Positions 52,708 through 62,136 of a stretch of DNA of 64,000 nt are shown here, one piece after another (within the stretch, counting starts at the first letter, position 1; each line of letters begins with the position of its first letter). The notes under the pieces are model-generated. The model did not search any database. It was not told where the DNA came from and saw nothing but the letters and a program-made list of their open reading frames with translations. Position numbers and translations under genes: made by a program. This DNA is from Parasulfuritortus sp036391875 (GTDB lineage Bacteria; Pseudomonadota; Gammaproteobacteria; Burkholderiales; Thiobacillaceae). Location of the stretch: NCBI GenBank assembly GCA_036391875.1, contig DASVZA010000022.1, forward strand, positions 1-64,000. Reading direction: 5' to 3'.

Positions 52708-54501
52708 TCAGGATTCCTTGCTGCGCAATTGTAGGCGCCACATCTCGGCGTAGCGGCCATCCTGAATCATCAGTTGGGCATGGTTGCCGCGTTCCACGAT
52801 CCGGCCGGCCTGGAGCACCAGGATTTCGTCGGCGTCGACGATGGTGGACAGGCGGTGGGCGATGACCAGGGTGGTCCGGTTGCGGGCGATCTGGGCCAGT
52901 TCTTCCTGGATGGCGACCTCGGTGCCGGAGTCGAGCGAGGAGGTGGCTTCGTCGAAGATCATGATGGGCGGGTTCTTGAGGATGGTGCGGGCGATGGCGA
53001 CCCGCTGCTTCTCGCCGCCGGATAGCTTCAGGCCGCGCTCGCCGACCATGGTGTCGTAGCCGTCCGGCAGGCCGGCGATGAACCGGTCCAGGTGGGCGGC
53101 GCGGGCGGCTTCCAGGACCTCCTCGCGGCTGGCGGAGGGGCGGCCGTAGGCGATGTTGTGATACAGGCTGTCGTTGAACAGCACGGTGTCCTGAGGGACG
53201 ATGCCGATGGCGGCGCGCAGCGAGGCCTGGCTGACCTGGCGGATGTCCTGGCCGTCGATCAGGATGCGGCCACCGGTGACGTCGAAGAAGCGGAACAACA
53301 GGCGGGAGAGTGTGGATTTGCCCGCCCCGCTGGCGCCGACCACGGCGACCTTGCGGCCGGCCGGGATGGTGAAGCTGACATCGTGCAGGATGGGGCGGCG
53401 CGGATCGTAGGCGAAGTCCACCGATTCGAAGCGGACCTCGGCTGCCGGGATGGCCAGCGGCTGCGCGCCGGGTGCATCGGTGATCTCGGGCGGCCGCGAG
53501 AGCAGGCCGAACAACCTCTCCATGTCGGTCAGGGCGTTGCGTATCTCGCGGTAGACCGTGCCCAGGAAGTTGAGCGGGATGAACAGTTGCAGCAGGTAAG
53601 CGTTGACCAGCACCAGGTCGCCGATGGTCATGGTCTTGTGGACCACGCCCTGGGCGGCGAAGCCCATCATGGCGGTGACGCCGACCGCGATGATGAACGA
53701 CTGGCCGCCATTGAGCCAGGCCAGCGAGATTTCCGATTGCACCGCCGCTTCCTCGGCGGCGCCGAGATCGGCCTTCAGCCGCTGCGCCTCGTAGTCCTCG
53801 TTGTTGAAATACTTCACCGTTTCGTAGTTGAGCAGACTGTCCACGGCCCGGGCGTTGGCGGCGGCGTCGGTTTCGTTCATGACGCGGCGATGATGGAGCC
53901 GCCAGTTGGTCACGGTCACGGTGAAGATGATGTAGACCACCAGCGTCATCAAGGTGATGCCGCCGAACCAGGGGTTGTACTTGACGAACAGCACGCCGGC
54001 CACCATGAGGATTTCCAGGATGGTGGGGGCGATGTTGAACAGGCTGAAGTTGATCAGGAAGCGGATCGAGCGTGAGCCGCGCTCGATGTCGGCGGCCAGT
54101 CCGCCGGTGCGCCGGTCGAGATGGAAACGCAGCGATTGGGCGTGCAAGTGTCGGAATACGTCGAAGATTACGCCCCGCATGGCGCGCTGCAGCACCCGGG
54201 CGAACAGGCCGTCGCGCACCTCGGTCAGGGCGGTGTTGCCGAACCGGAGCAGGCCGTACAGGACGATGAAGGCCATGGGCAGGGCGAGGGCGACGCCGGG
54301 GTTGTGCAATCGATCGACGATCTGCTTGAGGATCAGCGGCACCGCGACGTTGGCCAGCTTGGCGCCGAGCAGCAGGCCGAAGGCGGTCAGGACCCGGCCC
54401 TTGTAGCGCCAGACATAGGGGAACAACCGCAGCGCGGCGCGCCACTGGTCGGCAGTGACGCGGGGCGCCATGGAATCGGAGCGGAGTCGGTCGTGGGCCA
54501 T
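52708..54501 (-). CDS. Atm1/HMT-type ABC exporter (fused permease and ATPase)
   Basis: A 597-residue half-transporter from the ATG at 54501. The permease domain (about 1-310) has six spans and starts near LFPYVWRYKGRVLTAFGLLL. The ATPase domain has Walker A GASGAGKST, signature LSGGEKQR and Walker B IMIFDEATSSLD. The family exports glutathione-linked iron-sulfur precursors or heavy-metal conjugates. The frame extends to a TTG at 54558 without clear similarity, so the start is not sure. It is divergent from ilvB. Confidence 0.88.
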   Translation of the reverse strand: MAHDRLRSDSMAPRVTADQWRAALRLFPYVWRYKGRVLTAFGLLLGAKLANVAVPLILKQIVDRLHNPGVALALPMAFIVLYGLLRFGNTALTEVRDGLFARVLQRAMRGVIFDVFRHLHAQSLRFHLDRRTGGLAADIERGSRSIRFLINFSLFNIAPTILEILMVAGVLFVKYNPWFGGITLMTLVVYIIFTVTVTNWRLHHRRVMNETDAAANARAVDSLLNYETVKYFNNEDYEAQRLKADLGAAEEAAVQSEISLAWLNGGQSFIIAVGVTAMMGFAAQGVVHKTMTIGDLVLVNAYLLQLFIPLNFLGTVYREIRNALTDMERLFGLLSRPPEITDAPGAQPLAIPAAEVRFESVDFAYDPRRPILHDVSFTIPAGRKVAVVGASGAGKSTLSRLLFRFFDVTGGRILIDGQDIRQVSQASLRAAIGIVPQDTVLFNDSLYHNIAYGRPSASREEVLEAARAAHLDRFIAGLPDGYDTMVGERGLKLSGGEKQRVAIARTILKNPPIMIFDEATSSLDSGTEVAIQEELAQIARNRTTLVIAHRLSTIVDADEILVLQAGRIVERGNHAQLMIQDGRYAEMWRLQLRSKES

Positions 54502-54638
54502 GGTCTGGATTATCGGGCTTCGCGCCGGCTGAGTCAGCCCTTTCGCCGGTGTGGCCAAGGCCGGCAGAACTTGACCAAAAGAGGCGCACCGGCTACTGTT
54601 CTTCCTCTTTGAAATAATTCACAAAACCTTCGCAATTC

Positions 54639-56348
54639 ATGGCTGATACGGAATTGACCGGTGCGGAGATCGTGGTCCGCTGTCTGGCGGCCGAGGGCGT
54701 CGAACATGTGTTCGGCTATCCCGGCGGGGCAGTGCTCAACATCTACGACGAAATCTACAAGCAGGATAAATTCGAACACATCCTGGTGCGCCATGAACAG
54801 GCTGCCGTGCATGCGGCCGACGCCTATGCCCGCTCCACCGGCAAGGTGGGCGTGGCCCTGGTGACTTCCGGTCCCGGCGCCACCAATGCCGTGACCGGCA
54901 TCGCCACGGCCTATATGGATTCGATCCCCATGGTGGTGATCACCGGCCAGGTGCCCACTGCCGCGATCGGCCTGGACGCCTTCCAGGAGGTCGACACGAT
55001 CGGCATCACCCGGCCCTGCGTGAAGCACAATTTCCTGGTCAAGGACGTCAATGACCTGGCCGACACCATGAAGAAGGCCTTCTTCATCGCAGCCACCGGA
55101 CGGCCCGGGCCGGTGGTGGTCGACATTCCCAAGGACGTGACCCAGCACACCTGCGCTTTCCACTATCCGGAAAGCATCGCCATGCGTTCCTACAACCCGA
55201 CCTCGAAGGGGCATTCCGGCCAGATCAAGCGCGCCGTGCAGATGCTGCTCGAGGCCAAGCGGCCGGTGATCTACACCGGCGGCGGCGTGATCCTGGGCGA
55301 TGCCGCCCCGCAGTTGATCGAACTGGCCCGCCTGCTCGGTTTCCCGGTGACCAGCACGCTGATGGGCCTGGGCGGCTATCCGGCCCCCGACCCGCTGTTC
55401 ATGGGCATGCTCGGCATGCACGGCACCATCGAGGCCAACATGGCCATGCAGCACTGCGACGTGCTGCTGGCGGTGGGCGCCCGCTTCGACGACCGGGTGA
55501 TCGGCAACCCGAAGCACTTCTCCAAGGAAGCGCGCAAGATCATCCACATCGACGTCGATCCGTCCTCCATCTCCAAGCGGGTGCGGGTGGACGTGCCCAT
55601 CGTCGGCGAGGTTTCCCAGGTCCTGAGCGAATTCACCAAGCTGATCCAGGCCGCCGACCACGGCACCGATCAGGAGGCCCTCAAGGCCTGGTGGGCACAG
55701 ATCGAATTGTGGCGTTCCCAGGACTGCATGAAGTACGACCGCAGCGCGGCCGTCATCAAGCCCCAGTTCGTGATCGAGAAACTGTACGAGGTCACCGAGG
55801 GCGAGGCCTTCGTCACCTCCGACGTCGGCCAGCATCAGATGTGGGCTGCCCAGTACTACAAGTTCGCCAAGCCGCGGCGCTGGATCAACTCCGGCGGTCT
55901 CGGCACCATGGGCTTCGGCCTGCCGGCCGCCATGGGCGTGCAGATGGCCCACCCCGGCGCGCCGGTCGCCTGCGTCACCGGCGAGGGCAGCATCCAGATG
56001 AACATCCAGGAACTGGCCACCTGCCGGCAGAGCAACCTGCCGATCAAGATCATCCTGCTCAACAACGGTTACCTGGGCATGGTGCGGCAGTGGCAGGAGT
56101 TCTTCTACGAAGAGCGCTATTCCGAGTCCTACGTCGCCTCGCTGCCCGACTTCGTCAAGCTGGCCGAGGCCTACGGCCACGTCGGCATGCTGATCGAAAA
56201 GCCGGAGGACGTGGAGCCGGCCTTGCGCAAGGCGTTCGGCGAATACAAGGACCGGCTGGTGTTCCTCAACTTCCTCACCGATCCGCGCGAAAACGTCTAT
56301 CCGATGATCCCGGCCGGCAAGGGCCTGTCCGAAATGATCCTGGTGTAA
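54639..56348 (+). CDS. ilvB: Acetolactate synthase, large (catalytic) subunit
   Basis: A 569-residue thiamin-diphosphate enzyme for the first step of valine, leucine and isoleucine synthesis. The catalytic Glu is in LVRHEQAAVHAADAYAR. The FAD-binding middle domain follows, then the ThDP motif (TGEGSIQMNIQELATC to NNGYLGMVRQWQ). It is first in ilvBNC. The small regulatory subunit gene follows by four bases. Confidence 0.96.
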   Translation: MADTELTGAEIVVRCLAAEGVEHVFGYPGGAVLNIYDEIYKQDKFEHILVRHEQAAVHAADAYARSTGKVGVALVTSGPGATNAVTGIATAYMDSIPMVVITGQVPTAAIGLDAFQEVDTIGITRPCVKHNFLVKDVNDLADTMKKAFFIAATGRPGPVVVDIPKDVTQHTCAFHYPESIAMRSYNPTSKGHSGQIKRAVQMLLEAKRPVIYTGGGVILGDAAPQLIELARLLGFPVTSTLMGLGGYPAPDPLFMGMLGMHGTIEANMAMQHCDVLLAVGARFDDRVIGNPKHFSKEARKIIHIDVDPSSISKRVRVDVPIVGEVSQVLSEFTKLIQAADHGTDQEALKAWWAQIELWRSQDCMKYDRSAAVIKPQFVIEKLYEVTEGEAFVTSDVGQHQMWAAQYYKFAKPRRWINSGGLGTMGFGLPAAMGVQMAHPGAPVACVTGEGSIQMNIQELATCRQSNLPIKIILLNNGYLGMVRQWQEFFYEERYSESYVASLPDFVKLAEAYGHVGMLIEKPEDVEPALRKAFGEYKDRLVFLNFLTDPRENVYPMIPAGKGLSEMILV

Positions 56349-56352
56349 CACG

Positions 56353-56844
56353 ATGCGGCATATCATCTCCCTCTTGATGGAAAACGAGGCGGGCGCCTTG
56401 TCGCGGGTCTCGGGCCTGTTCTCCGCCCGCGGCTACAACATCGAATCGCTGACCGTGGCGCCGACCGAGGACGACAGCCTGTCGCGCATGACCATCGTCA
56501 CGCGCGGCTCGGACGAGGTGATCGAGCAGATCACCAAGCAGCTCAACAAGCTGGTCGACATCGTCAAGGTGCAGGACCTGACCGACGGCAACCACATCGA
56601 GCGCGAACTGATGCTGGTCAAGGTCAAGGCCTCCGGCGAGTTCCGCGAGGAGATGAAGCGGATGGCGGACATCTTCCGCGGCCGCATCATCGACGTGGCC
56701 GACAAGACCTACACCATCGAGCTGACCGGCACCGGCGCCAAGCTGGATGCCTTCCTCGAGGCGATCGAGCCGACCGCCATCCTGGAAGCGGTGCGCACCG
56801 GCGCCTCGGGCATCGGCCGCGGCGACCGCATCATGAAGATCTAG
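56353..56844 (+). CDS. ilvN: Acetolactate synthase, small (regulatory) subunit
   Basis: A 163-residue ACT-domain protein (MRHIISLLMENEAGALSRVSGLF) with a second ACT-like C-terminal domain, the IlvH-type length. It gives valine feedback control of IlvB. The gene symbol ilvH would be equally suitable. Confidence 0.95.
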   Translation: MRHIISLLMENEAGALSRVSGLFSARGYNIESLTVAPTEDDSLSRMTIVTRGSDEVIEQITKQLNKLVDIVKVQDLTDGNHIERELMLVKVKASGEFREEMKRMADIFRGRIIDVADKTYTIELTGTGAKLDAFLEAIEPTAILEAVRTGASGIGRGDRIMKI

Positions 56845-56893
56845 TGGGCAGCCGCCGGCTTCCCACCCCCTGAGTTTATTGAAAGGAACGACT

Positions 56894-57910
56894 ATGCAGC
56901 TCTATTACGACAAGGATTGTGATCTTTCCCTGATCAAGAAGAAGAAGGTCACCATCGTCGGTTACGGCTCCCAAGGCCATGCCCACGCCAACAACCTGAA
57001 GGATTCGGGCGTCAAGGTCACCGTCGGCCTGCGCAAGGGCGGCGCTTCCTGGGACAAGGCCAAGAAGGCCGGCCTGACCGTCAAGGAAGTGGCCGATGCG
57101 GTCAAGGACGCCGACGTCGTCATGATCCTGATCCCGGACGAGCTGCAGCCGGAAACCTACAAGTGCGACATCGAGCCGAACATCAAGAAGGGCGCTGCCC
57201 TGGCCTTCGCCCACGGCTTCTCGATCCACTACAACCAGATCGTGCCGCGTGCCGACCTGGACGTGATCATGATCGCCCCCAAGGCCCCCGGCCACACCGT
57301 GCGCTCAGAGTTCGTCAAGGGCGGTGGCATCCCCGACCTGATCGCCGTCTATCAGAACGCTTCCGGCAAGGCCAAGAACATCGCCCTGTCCTACGCCTCC
57401 GCGATCGGCGGCGGCCGCACCGGCATCATCGAGACCTCCTTCAAGGACGAGACCGAGACCGACCTGTTCGGCGAGCAGGCCGTGCTCTGCGGCGGCGCCG
57501 TGGAACTGGTCAAGATGGGCTTCGAGACCCTGGTCGAGGCCGGCTACGCCCCTGAGATGGCCTACTTCGAGTGCCTGCACGAGTTGAAGCTGATCGTCGA
57601 CCTGATCTATGAAGGCGGTATCGCCAACATGAACTACTCCATCTCCAACAACGCGGAGTATGGCGAGTACGTGACCGGCCCCGAGGTCATCAACGAAGAA
57701 TCGCGCTACGCCATGCGCGAGGCCCTGAAGAACATCCAGAACGGCAACTACGCCAAGCGCTTCATCCTGGAAGGTCGCACCAACTACCCCGAGATGACCG
57801 CTCGCCGCCGCCTCAACGCCGCTCACCCGATCGAGCAGGTCGGCGAGAAGCTGCGTTCCATGATGCCCTGGATCACCGCCAACAAGCTGGTGGACAAGTC
57901 CCGCAACTAA
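56894..57910 (+). CDS. ilvC: Ketol-acid reductoisomerase
   Basis: A 338-residue class I enzyme (short type). The NADPH-binding fold is GYGSQGHAHANNLKDSG. The Mg and substrate site begins around DLFGEQAVLCGGAVELV. The segment KGGASWDKAKK carries the cofactor-specificity loop. AAAGGAACG precedes the ATG at 56894. It follows ilvN by 49 bases. Confidence 0.97.
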   Translation: MQLYYDKDCDLSLIKKKKVTIVGYGSQGHAHANNLKDSGVKVTVGLRKGGASWDKAKKAGLTVKEVADAVKDADVVMILIPDELQPETYKCDIEPNIKKGAALAFAHGFSIHYNQIVPRADLDVIMIAPKAPGHTVRSEFVKGGGIPDLIAVYQNASGKAKNIALSYASAIGGGRTGIIETSFKDETETDLFGEQAVLCGGAVELVKMGFETLVEAGYAPEMAYFECLHELKLIVDLIYEGGIANMNYSISNNAEYGEYVTGPEVINEESRYAMREALKNIQNGNYAKRFILEGRTNYPEMTARRRLNAAHPIEQVGEKLRSMMPWITANKLVDKSRN

Positions 57911-57921
57911 GCGGTCCGGGG

Positions 57922-57969
57922 AACGGGAAAAGACGGGCGCTGAGAGGCTGCTTCGGCTTTTCCCGTTTT
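57922..57969 (+). terminator. Terminator after ilvC
   Basis: AACGGGAAAAG (57922-57932) pairs with CTTTTCCCGTT (57957-57967) with a 24-base loop, then a T-rich tail. It separates ilvBNC from psd. Confidence 0.7.
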
Positions 57970-57988
57970 CCTTTTCTGGAAAGCTGAT

Positions 57989-58666
57989 ATGTGCATCGGT
58001 GTCTGTCCCCCCGCCAAGTCGGCCTGGCCGCATCCCATCATCGCCCGCGAGGGCTGGCCGTTCCTGGCCGGCGCCTTCGTCCTGGCCGTGCTGGCCACTT
58101 ACTTCACCGGCTTCTGGCTGGCCTCTCTGGCCTGGATCCTGTTCCTGTTCGTGCTTCAGTTCTTCCGTGATCCGGCGCGCCGGATCCCGGTCGGCGAAAA
58201 CCTCGTCCTGGTGCCGGCCGACGGCCGGGTGATCAAGGTCGAGAAGGCCGAGGACCCCTGGCTCAAGCGCGAGGCGCTCAAGATCAGCGTGTTCATGAAC
58301 GTGTTCAACGTCCATTCCAACCGCGCGCCGGTTGACGGCGAGGTGGTGCAGCGTTGGTACCACCCGGGCAAGTTCGTCAACGCCGATTTCGACAAGGCCT
58401 CGACCGAGAACGAGCGCAACGCCCTGCATATCCGCACCGCCGACGGCCAGGACATCACCTGCGTCCAGGTCGCCGGACTGATCGCCCGCCGCATCCTGTG
58501 CTACGTCGAGCCGGGCACCAAGCTGAGCCGCGGTCAGCGTTACGGCTTCATCCGCTTCGGTTCGCGGGTAGACGTCTACCTACCGCTCACGGCCACGCCC
58601 CGGGTCTCCTTGGGTGACAAGGTGCACGCCTCCCAGGACGTGCTGGCCGAACTGGCCGCGCCATGA
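57989..58666 (+). CDS. psd: Phosphatidylserine decarboxylase (short type)
   Basis: A 225-residue membrane enzyme that makes phosphatidylethanolamine. HPIIAREGWPF starts the family region. Two close hydrophobic spans follow (FLAGAFVLAVLATYF; WILFLFVLQFF). The autocleavage site that makes the pyruvoyl group is in RFGSRVDVY (Gly-Ser). The first residues MCIGVCPPAKSAW are unusual and may reflect a wrong start. The stop overlaps the pssA ATG. Confidence 0.93.
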   Translation: MCIGVCPPAKSAWPHPIIAREGWPFLAGAFVLAVLATYFTGFWLASLAWILFLFVLQFFRDPARRIPVGENLVLVPADGRVIKVEKAEDPWLKREALKISVFMNVFNVHSNRAPVDGEVVQRWYHPGKFVNADFDKASTENERNALHIRTADGQDITCVQVAGLIARRILCYVEPGTKLSRGQRYGFIRFGSRVDVYLPLTATPRVSLGDKVHASQDVLAELAAP

Positions 58667-59460
58667 CCGATCCGACCGGAAGCCCCCGCCCGCTCTTGCG
58701 CCATGGCATGATCACCCGCCAGGGCAAGATCATGCGCCGCGGCATCTACCTGCTGCCCAACCTGTTCACCACCGGTGCCCTGTTCGCCGGTTTCTACGCC
58801 ATCGTCCAGGCCATGAACGGCCGCTTCGAATACGCCGCATCGGCCATCTTCGTGGCCATGGTGCTGGACGGACTGGATGGCCGGGTCGCCCGCCTGACCC
58901 GGACCCAGAGCGCATTCGGCGCCGAATACGATTCGCTGTCAGATATGGTCTCGTTCGGCGTCGCGCCGGCCCTGGTCATGTACAGCTTCGCGCTGAAGGG
59001 CCTGGGCAAGCTGGGCTGGATCGCCGCCTTCATCTACTGCGTCGGCGCCGCGCTGCGCCTGGCCCGTTTCAACACCATGCTCGAAGTGCAGGACAAGCGC
59101 TGGTTCCAGGGCCTGCCCAGCCCGGCCGCCGCCGCCCTGGTCGCAGGCCTGGTCTGGGTGGCCTTCGACAACCAGGTCGCCGGTGCCGACCTGCGCTGGC
59201 CGGCCTGGGTGTTCACGGTATTCGCCGGATTGACCATGGTCAGCAACCTGCGCTTCTACAGCGGCAAGGACATCAATCTGCGCAAGAGCGTGCCCTTCAT
59301 GGTCATCGTCCTGATCGCCCTCGCGTTCGTCCTGGTGTCGGTCGATCCGCCCATCGTGCTGTTCGCCATCTTCCTGGGCTACGGCCTGTCGGGCTACGCG
59401 ATGGCCGCCTGGCAGTTTTTCGCAAAGCGCAGGGCGAATGACTTGCCCAAGGCCGAGTAG
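58663..59460 (+). CDS. pssA: CDP-diacylglycerol-serine O-phosphatidyltransferase
   Basis: A 265-residue membrane enzyme. The CDP-alcohol phosphotransferase motif is DGLDGRVARLTRTQSAFGAEYDSLSD (D-G-x2-A/V-R-x8-G-x3-D-x3-D). It makes phosphatidylserine, the substrate of Psd. It is translationally coupled to psd (ATGA overlap). Confidence 0.96.
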   Translation: MTDPTGSPRPLLRHGMITRQGKIMRRGIYLLPNLFTTGALFAGFYAIVQAMNGRFEYAASAIFVAMVLDGLDGRVARLTRTQSAFGAEYDSLSDMVSFGVAPALVMYSFALKGLGKLGWIAAFIYCVGAALRLARFNTMLEVQDKRWFQGLPSPAAAALVAGLVWVAFDNQVAGADLRWPAWVFTVFAGLTMVSNLRFYSGKDINLRKSVPFMVIVLIALAFVLVSVDPPIVLFAIFLGYGLSGYAMAAWQFFAKRRANDLPKAE

Positions 59461-59477
59461 CCGTTTATATTCCGGCC

Positions 59478-59564
59478 ATGAACACGGTTTCCCAAGCCTT
59501 CTCGTTCGTCTCTCTGGTCCGGCTGGCGACCCGCCCGCTGCTGCCCTGCGCGGGCAAAAACTAA
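59478..59564 (+). CDS. Candidate leader peptide upstream of leuA
   Basis: A 28-residue reading frame with five Leu residues, two of them adjacent (VSLVRLATRPLLPC), lies 86 bases before leuA. A GC palindrome GCCGCCC / GGGCGGC (59609-59622) follows between it and leuA. Such an arrangement recalls attenuation of leu genes. There is no T tract, however, so control would be by translation or Rho rather than a simple terminator. Its start lacks a strong ribosome-binding site. Confidence 0.4.
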   Translation: MNTVSQAFSFVSLVRLATRPLLPCAGKN

Positions 59565-59650
59565 CACCTCCCCTGATGTACCCCATATCGTCCGAGACGG
59601 CCTGCGTTGCCGCCCGGGCGGCATCGAATACCTACGCTATGGAGTGAGCC

Positions 59651-61186
59651 ATGAACGACCATTTGATCATTTTCGACACCACCCTCAGGGATGGCGAGCA
59701 GAGCCCGGGCGCGGCCATGACCAAGGAGGAGAAGATCCGCATCGCGCGCCAGTTGGAGCGGCTGGGTGTGGACGTGATCGAGGCCGGTTTCGCGGCCGCC
59801 AGCCCGGGTGACGCCGATGCCATCAAGAGCATCGCCCACATCGTGCAGAACTCCACCGTCTGCTCGCTGGCCCGCGCCAACGAGAAGGACGTCCGGGCCG
59901 CGGGCGAGGCGATCAAGCCGGCCAAGTCGGGCCGCATCCATACCTTCATCGCCACTTCGCCGATCCACATGGAGAAGAAGCTGCGCATGTCGCCCGACGA
60001 GGTGGTCGAGCGTGCCGTCGCGGCGGTCAAGCTGGCGCGGGAATACACCGACGACGTCGAATTCTCGGCCGAGGACGCGGTGCGCTCCGAGATCGATTTC
60101 CTGGTCCGCATCTTCGATGCCGTCATCCAGGCCGGGGCCAAGACCCTCAACGTGCCTGATACGGTCGGCTACAGCATCCCGGTGCTGTGGGGCGAGCGCT
60201 TCAAGGAACTGCTGGCGCGGGTGCCGAACAGCGACCAGGTGATCTGGTCCACTCATTGCCACAACGACCTCGGCATGGCCTCGGCCAATTCGCTGGCCGC
60301 CGTGATGAACGGCGCCCGCCAGGTCGAGTGCACCATCAACGGCCTGGGCGAGCGGGCCGGCAACGCCTCGCTGGAAGAGGTGGTCATGGCGGTCAAGACC
60401 CGGCGCGACGTGTTTGCCTGCGACAGCCGGATCGATACCACCCAGATCGTGCCGACCTCCAAGCTGGTGTCGAGCATCACCGGCTACCCGGTGCAGCCCA
60501 ACAAGGCCATCGTCGGCGCCAACGCCTTCGCCCACGAGTCCGGCATCCACCAGGACGGTGTGCTCAAGCATCGCGAGACCTACGAGATCATGCGCGCCGA
60601 GGACGTGGGCTGGAGCACCAACAAGCTGACTCTGGGCAAGCTTTCGGGGCGCAATGCATTCCGTACCCGCTTGAACGAACTGGGCATCGTGCTGGAAAGC
60701 GAGGAGGCACTCAACGCCGCCTTCGCCCGGTTCAAGGACCTGGCCGACAAGAAGCGCGAGATCTTTGACGAGGATCTCCAGGCTCTGGTTTCCGACGAGG
60801 TGCTGGCCGAGGCCAGAGACCGCTTCAAGCTGGTCTCGCTCAAGGTCTGTTCCGAGACCGGCGAGACGCCCCATGCCCAGATCGTGCTGGCCGACAACGG
60901 CGAGGAGAAACGGGCCGAAGCGGACGGCGGCGGTCCGGTGGACGCCTCGTTCAGGGCCATCGAAGAGGTGGTGGCGAGCGGTGCGACCCTGCTGCTCTAT
61001 TCGGTCAACAACATCACCACCGGTACCGACGCCCAAGGCGAGGTGACCGTGCGTCTGGCCCGCAACGGCCGGGTGGTCAACGGCCAGGGTGCGGATACCG
61101 ATATCGTCATCGCTTCGGTGAAGTCCTATCTCAACGCGCTGAACAAGCTGTACGGCGCCGAGGAGCGGGCCCATCCCCAGGTCTGA
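59651..61186 (+). CDS. leuA: 2-isopropylmalate synthase
   Basis: A 511-residue enzyme that commits to leucine synthesis. The catalytic N terminus FDTTLRDGEQSPGAAM and metal site STHCHNDLGMA are present. GANAFAHESGIHQDGVLKH lies in the middle subdomain. The C-terminal allosteric domain (about 390-511) gives leucine feedback. It ends with a strong terminator. Confidence 0.97.
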   Translation: MNDHLIIFDTTLRDGEQSPGAAMTKEEKIRIARQLERLGVDVIEAGFAAASPGDADAIKSIAHIVQNSTVCSLARANEKDVRAAGEAIKPAKSGRIHTFIATSPIHMEKKLRMSPDEVVERAVAAVKLAREYTDDVEFSAEDAVRSEIDFLVRIFDAVIQAGAKTLNVPDTVGYSIPVLWGERFKELLARVPNSDQVIWSTHCHNDLGMASANSLAAVMNGARQVECTINGLGERAGNASLEEVVMAVKTRRDVFACDSRIDTTQIVPTSKLVSSITGYPVQPNKAIVGANAFAHESGIHQDGVLKHRETYEIMRAEDVGWSTNKLTLGKLSGRNAFRTRLNELGIVLESEEALNAAFARFKDLADKKREIFDEDLQALVSDEVLAEARDRFKLVSLKVCSETGETPHAQIVLADNGEEKRAEADGGGPVDASFRAIEEVVASGATLLLYSVNNITTGTDAQGEVTVRLARNGRVVNGQGADTDIVIASVKSYLNALNKLYGAEERAHPQV

Positions 61187-61210
61187 TCCGATCGGGCCGA
61201 AAGGCCAAAT

Positions 61211-61241
61211 AAAAAGGGCGGCCTCGATGGCCGCCCTTTTT
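61211..61241. terminator. Bidirectional terminator between leuA and the convergent membrane protein gene
   Basis: GGGCGGCC (61216-61223) pairs with GGCCGCCC (61229-61236) over five bases, with A5 before and T5 after, so it serves both strands. Confidence 0.93.
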
Positions 61242-61260
61242 CATGCTGCTTGCGCGTCGA

Positions 61261-62040
61261 TCAGTTGTTGCCGTGGATGCAGGGCAGTTCGCCGTTCGCG
61301 TCGGTCAGGTCCTTGGGCAGCTTGTATAGCCACATCTGGTACATGGAGGTGAACCACTGGATGGTGAAGGCCAGGCCGTAGACGGCGCCGCTGATGATCA
61401 CCACCCAGGCGAAGCCGTGCCAGATCTTGGTCAGGTACCAGGACGCGACGTCGACGATCAGGGCTAGGAAGGGTATGGCGATCACCACGCACTTGAACCA
61501 CATCGGACGCACGTAGGAGTGGCTGTAGATGAAGCCGGTGATGAAGAAGATGAAGGTCAGGCCGAACAGGTGGATGTGTGACACCCGGATCAGGGTCGCG
61601 ATGGTCATGCCGGTATCGGCGGTGGTGACCTTCTGGACGCCGGCCCAGTTGGTGTAGTCGGGCAGGTTGGGATTGGCCTGCGGGTTGTGGCACATCACGC
61701 AGTGTTCCTGCAGGAGGGGGTTGATGGTGGTGTCGAATTCACCCTTGGGCGCGCCCTTGTGCAGCCAGTCGAAGACGATCTTCTTGTTGGCGTCGTCCAG
61801 CATGGCGGACATCGGGCCCTTCAGTGCGGTTTCCATCTTGGTGCCGTCGGTGTTGCCGCTGTAGGCGATCACCAAGTCCCGGGCGGTCAGGTACTTCTTG
61901 CCGTCCAGGCCGACCTTGGTGTACCAGACCTGGAGCATGGCCATACAGTAGGCGGCGCCGAAAACCAGCATGACCATGGTGAACAGCATTCGCATCGACA
62001 TGGGCAGGAATTTGAAATGCACTGAATTGATATTTGACAT
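61261..62040 (-). CDS. Membrane protein with one cytochrome-c-type haem motif
   Basis: A 259-residue protein. The first span is at about residues 17-38. A periplasmic loop carries CVMCH (residues 114-118) for covalent haem. Four further spans follow (from about 147, 182, 210 and a C-terminal one). Membrane histidines (RVSHIHLFG, YSHSYVRP, IWHGF) could bind haem b. No enzyme motif is seen. A redox or electron-transfer role is inferred. Proteins of this kind in sulfur oxidisers may be mislabelled elongation factor-1 alpha in databases; I am not certain of that. A near-perfect palindrome lies just upstream. Confidence 0.78.
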   Translation of the reverse strand: MSNINSVHFKFLPMSMRMLFTMVMLVFGAAYCMAMLQVWYTKVGLDGKKYLTARDLVIAYSGNTDGTKMETALKGPMSAMLDDANKKIVFDWLHKGAPKGEFDTTINPLLQEHCVMCHNPQANPNLPDYTNWAGVQKVTTADTGMTIATLIRVSHIHLFGLTFIFFITGFIYSHSYVRPMWFKCVVIAIPFLALIVDVASWYLTKIWHGFAWVVIISGAVYGLAFTIQWFTSMYQMWLYKLPKDLTDANGELPCIHGNN

Positions 62041-62090
62041 GGCGCTTCCTTCGTATGGGTGTGCTTATTAATTAAAAAAACCGCGAGAGT

Positions 62091-62110
62091 ATATTAGCGA
62101 ACGTTAATAT
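62091..62110. promoter_or_regulatory. Palindromic operator-like site upstream of the haem membrane protein
   Basis: ATATTAGCG (62091-62099) and CGTTAATAT (62102-62110) form a nine-base inverted repeat with one mismatch around AA, in an AT-rich gap 51 bases upstream of the start codon. The shape fits ArsR-type or other dimeric repressor sites. The regulator is unknown. Confidence 0.5.
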
Positions 62111-62136
62111 CGTCAATTTAAGAGCGTAATATCCGG

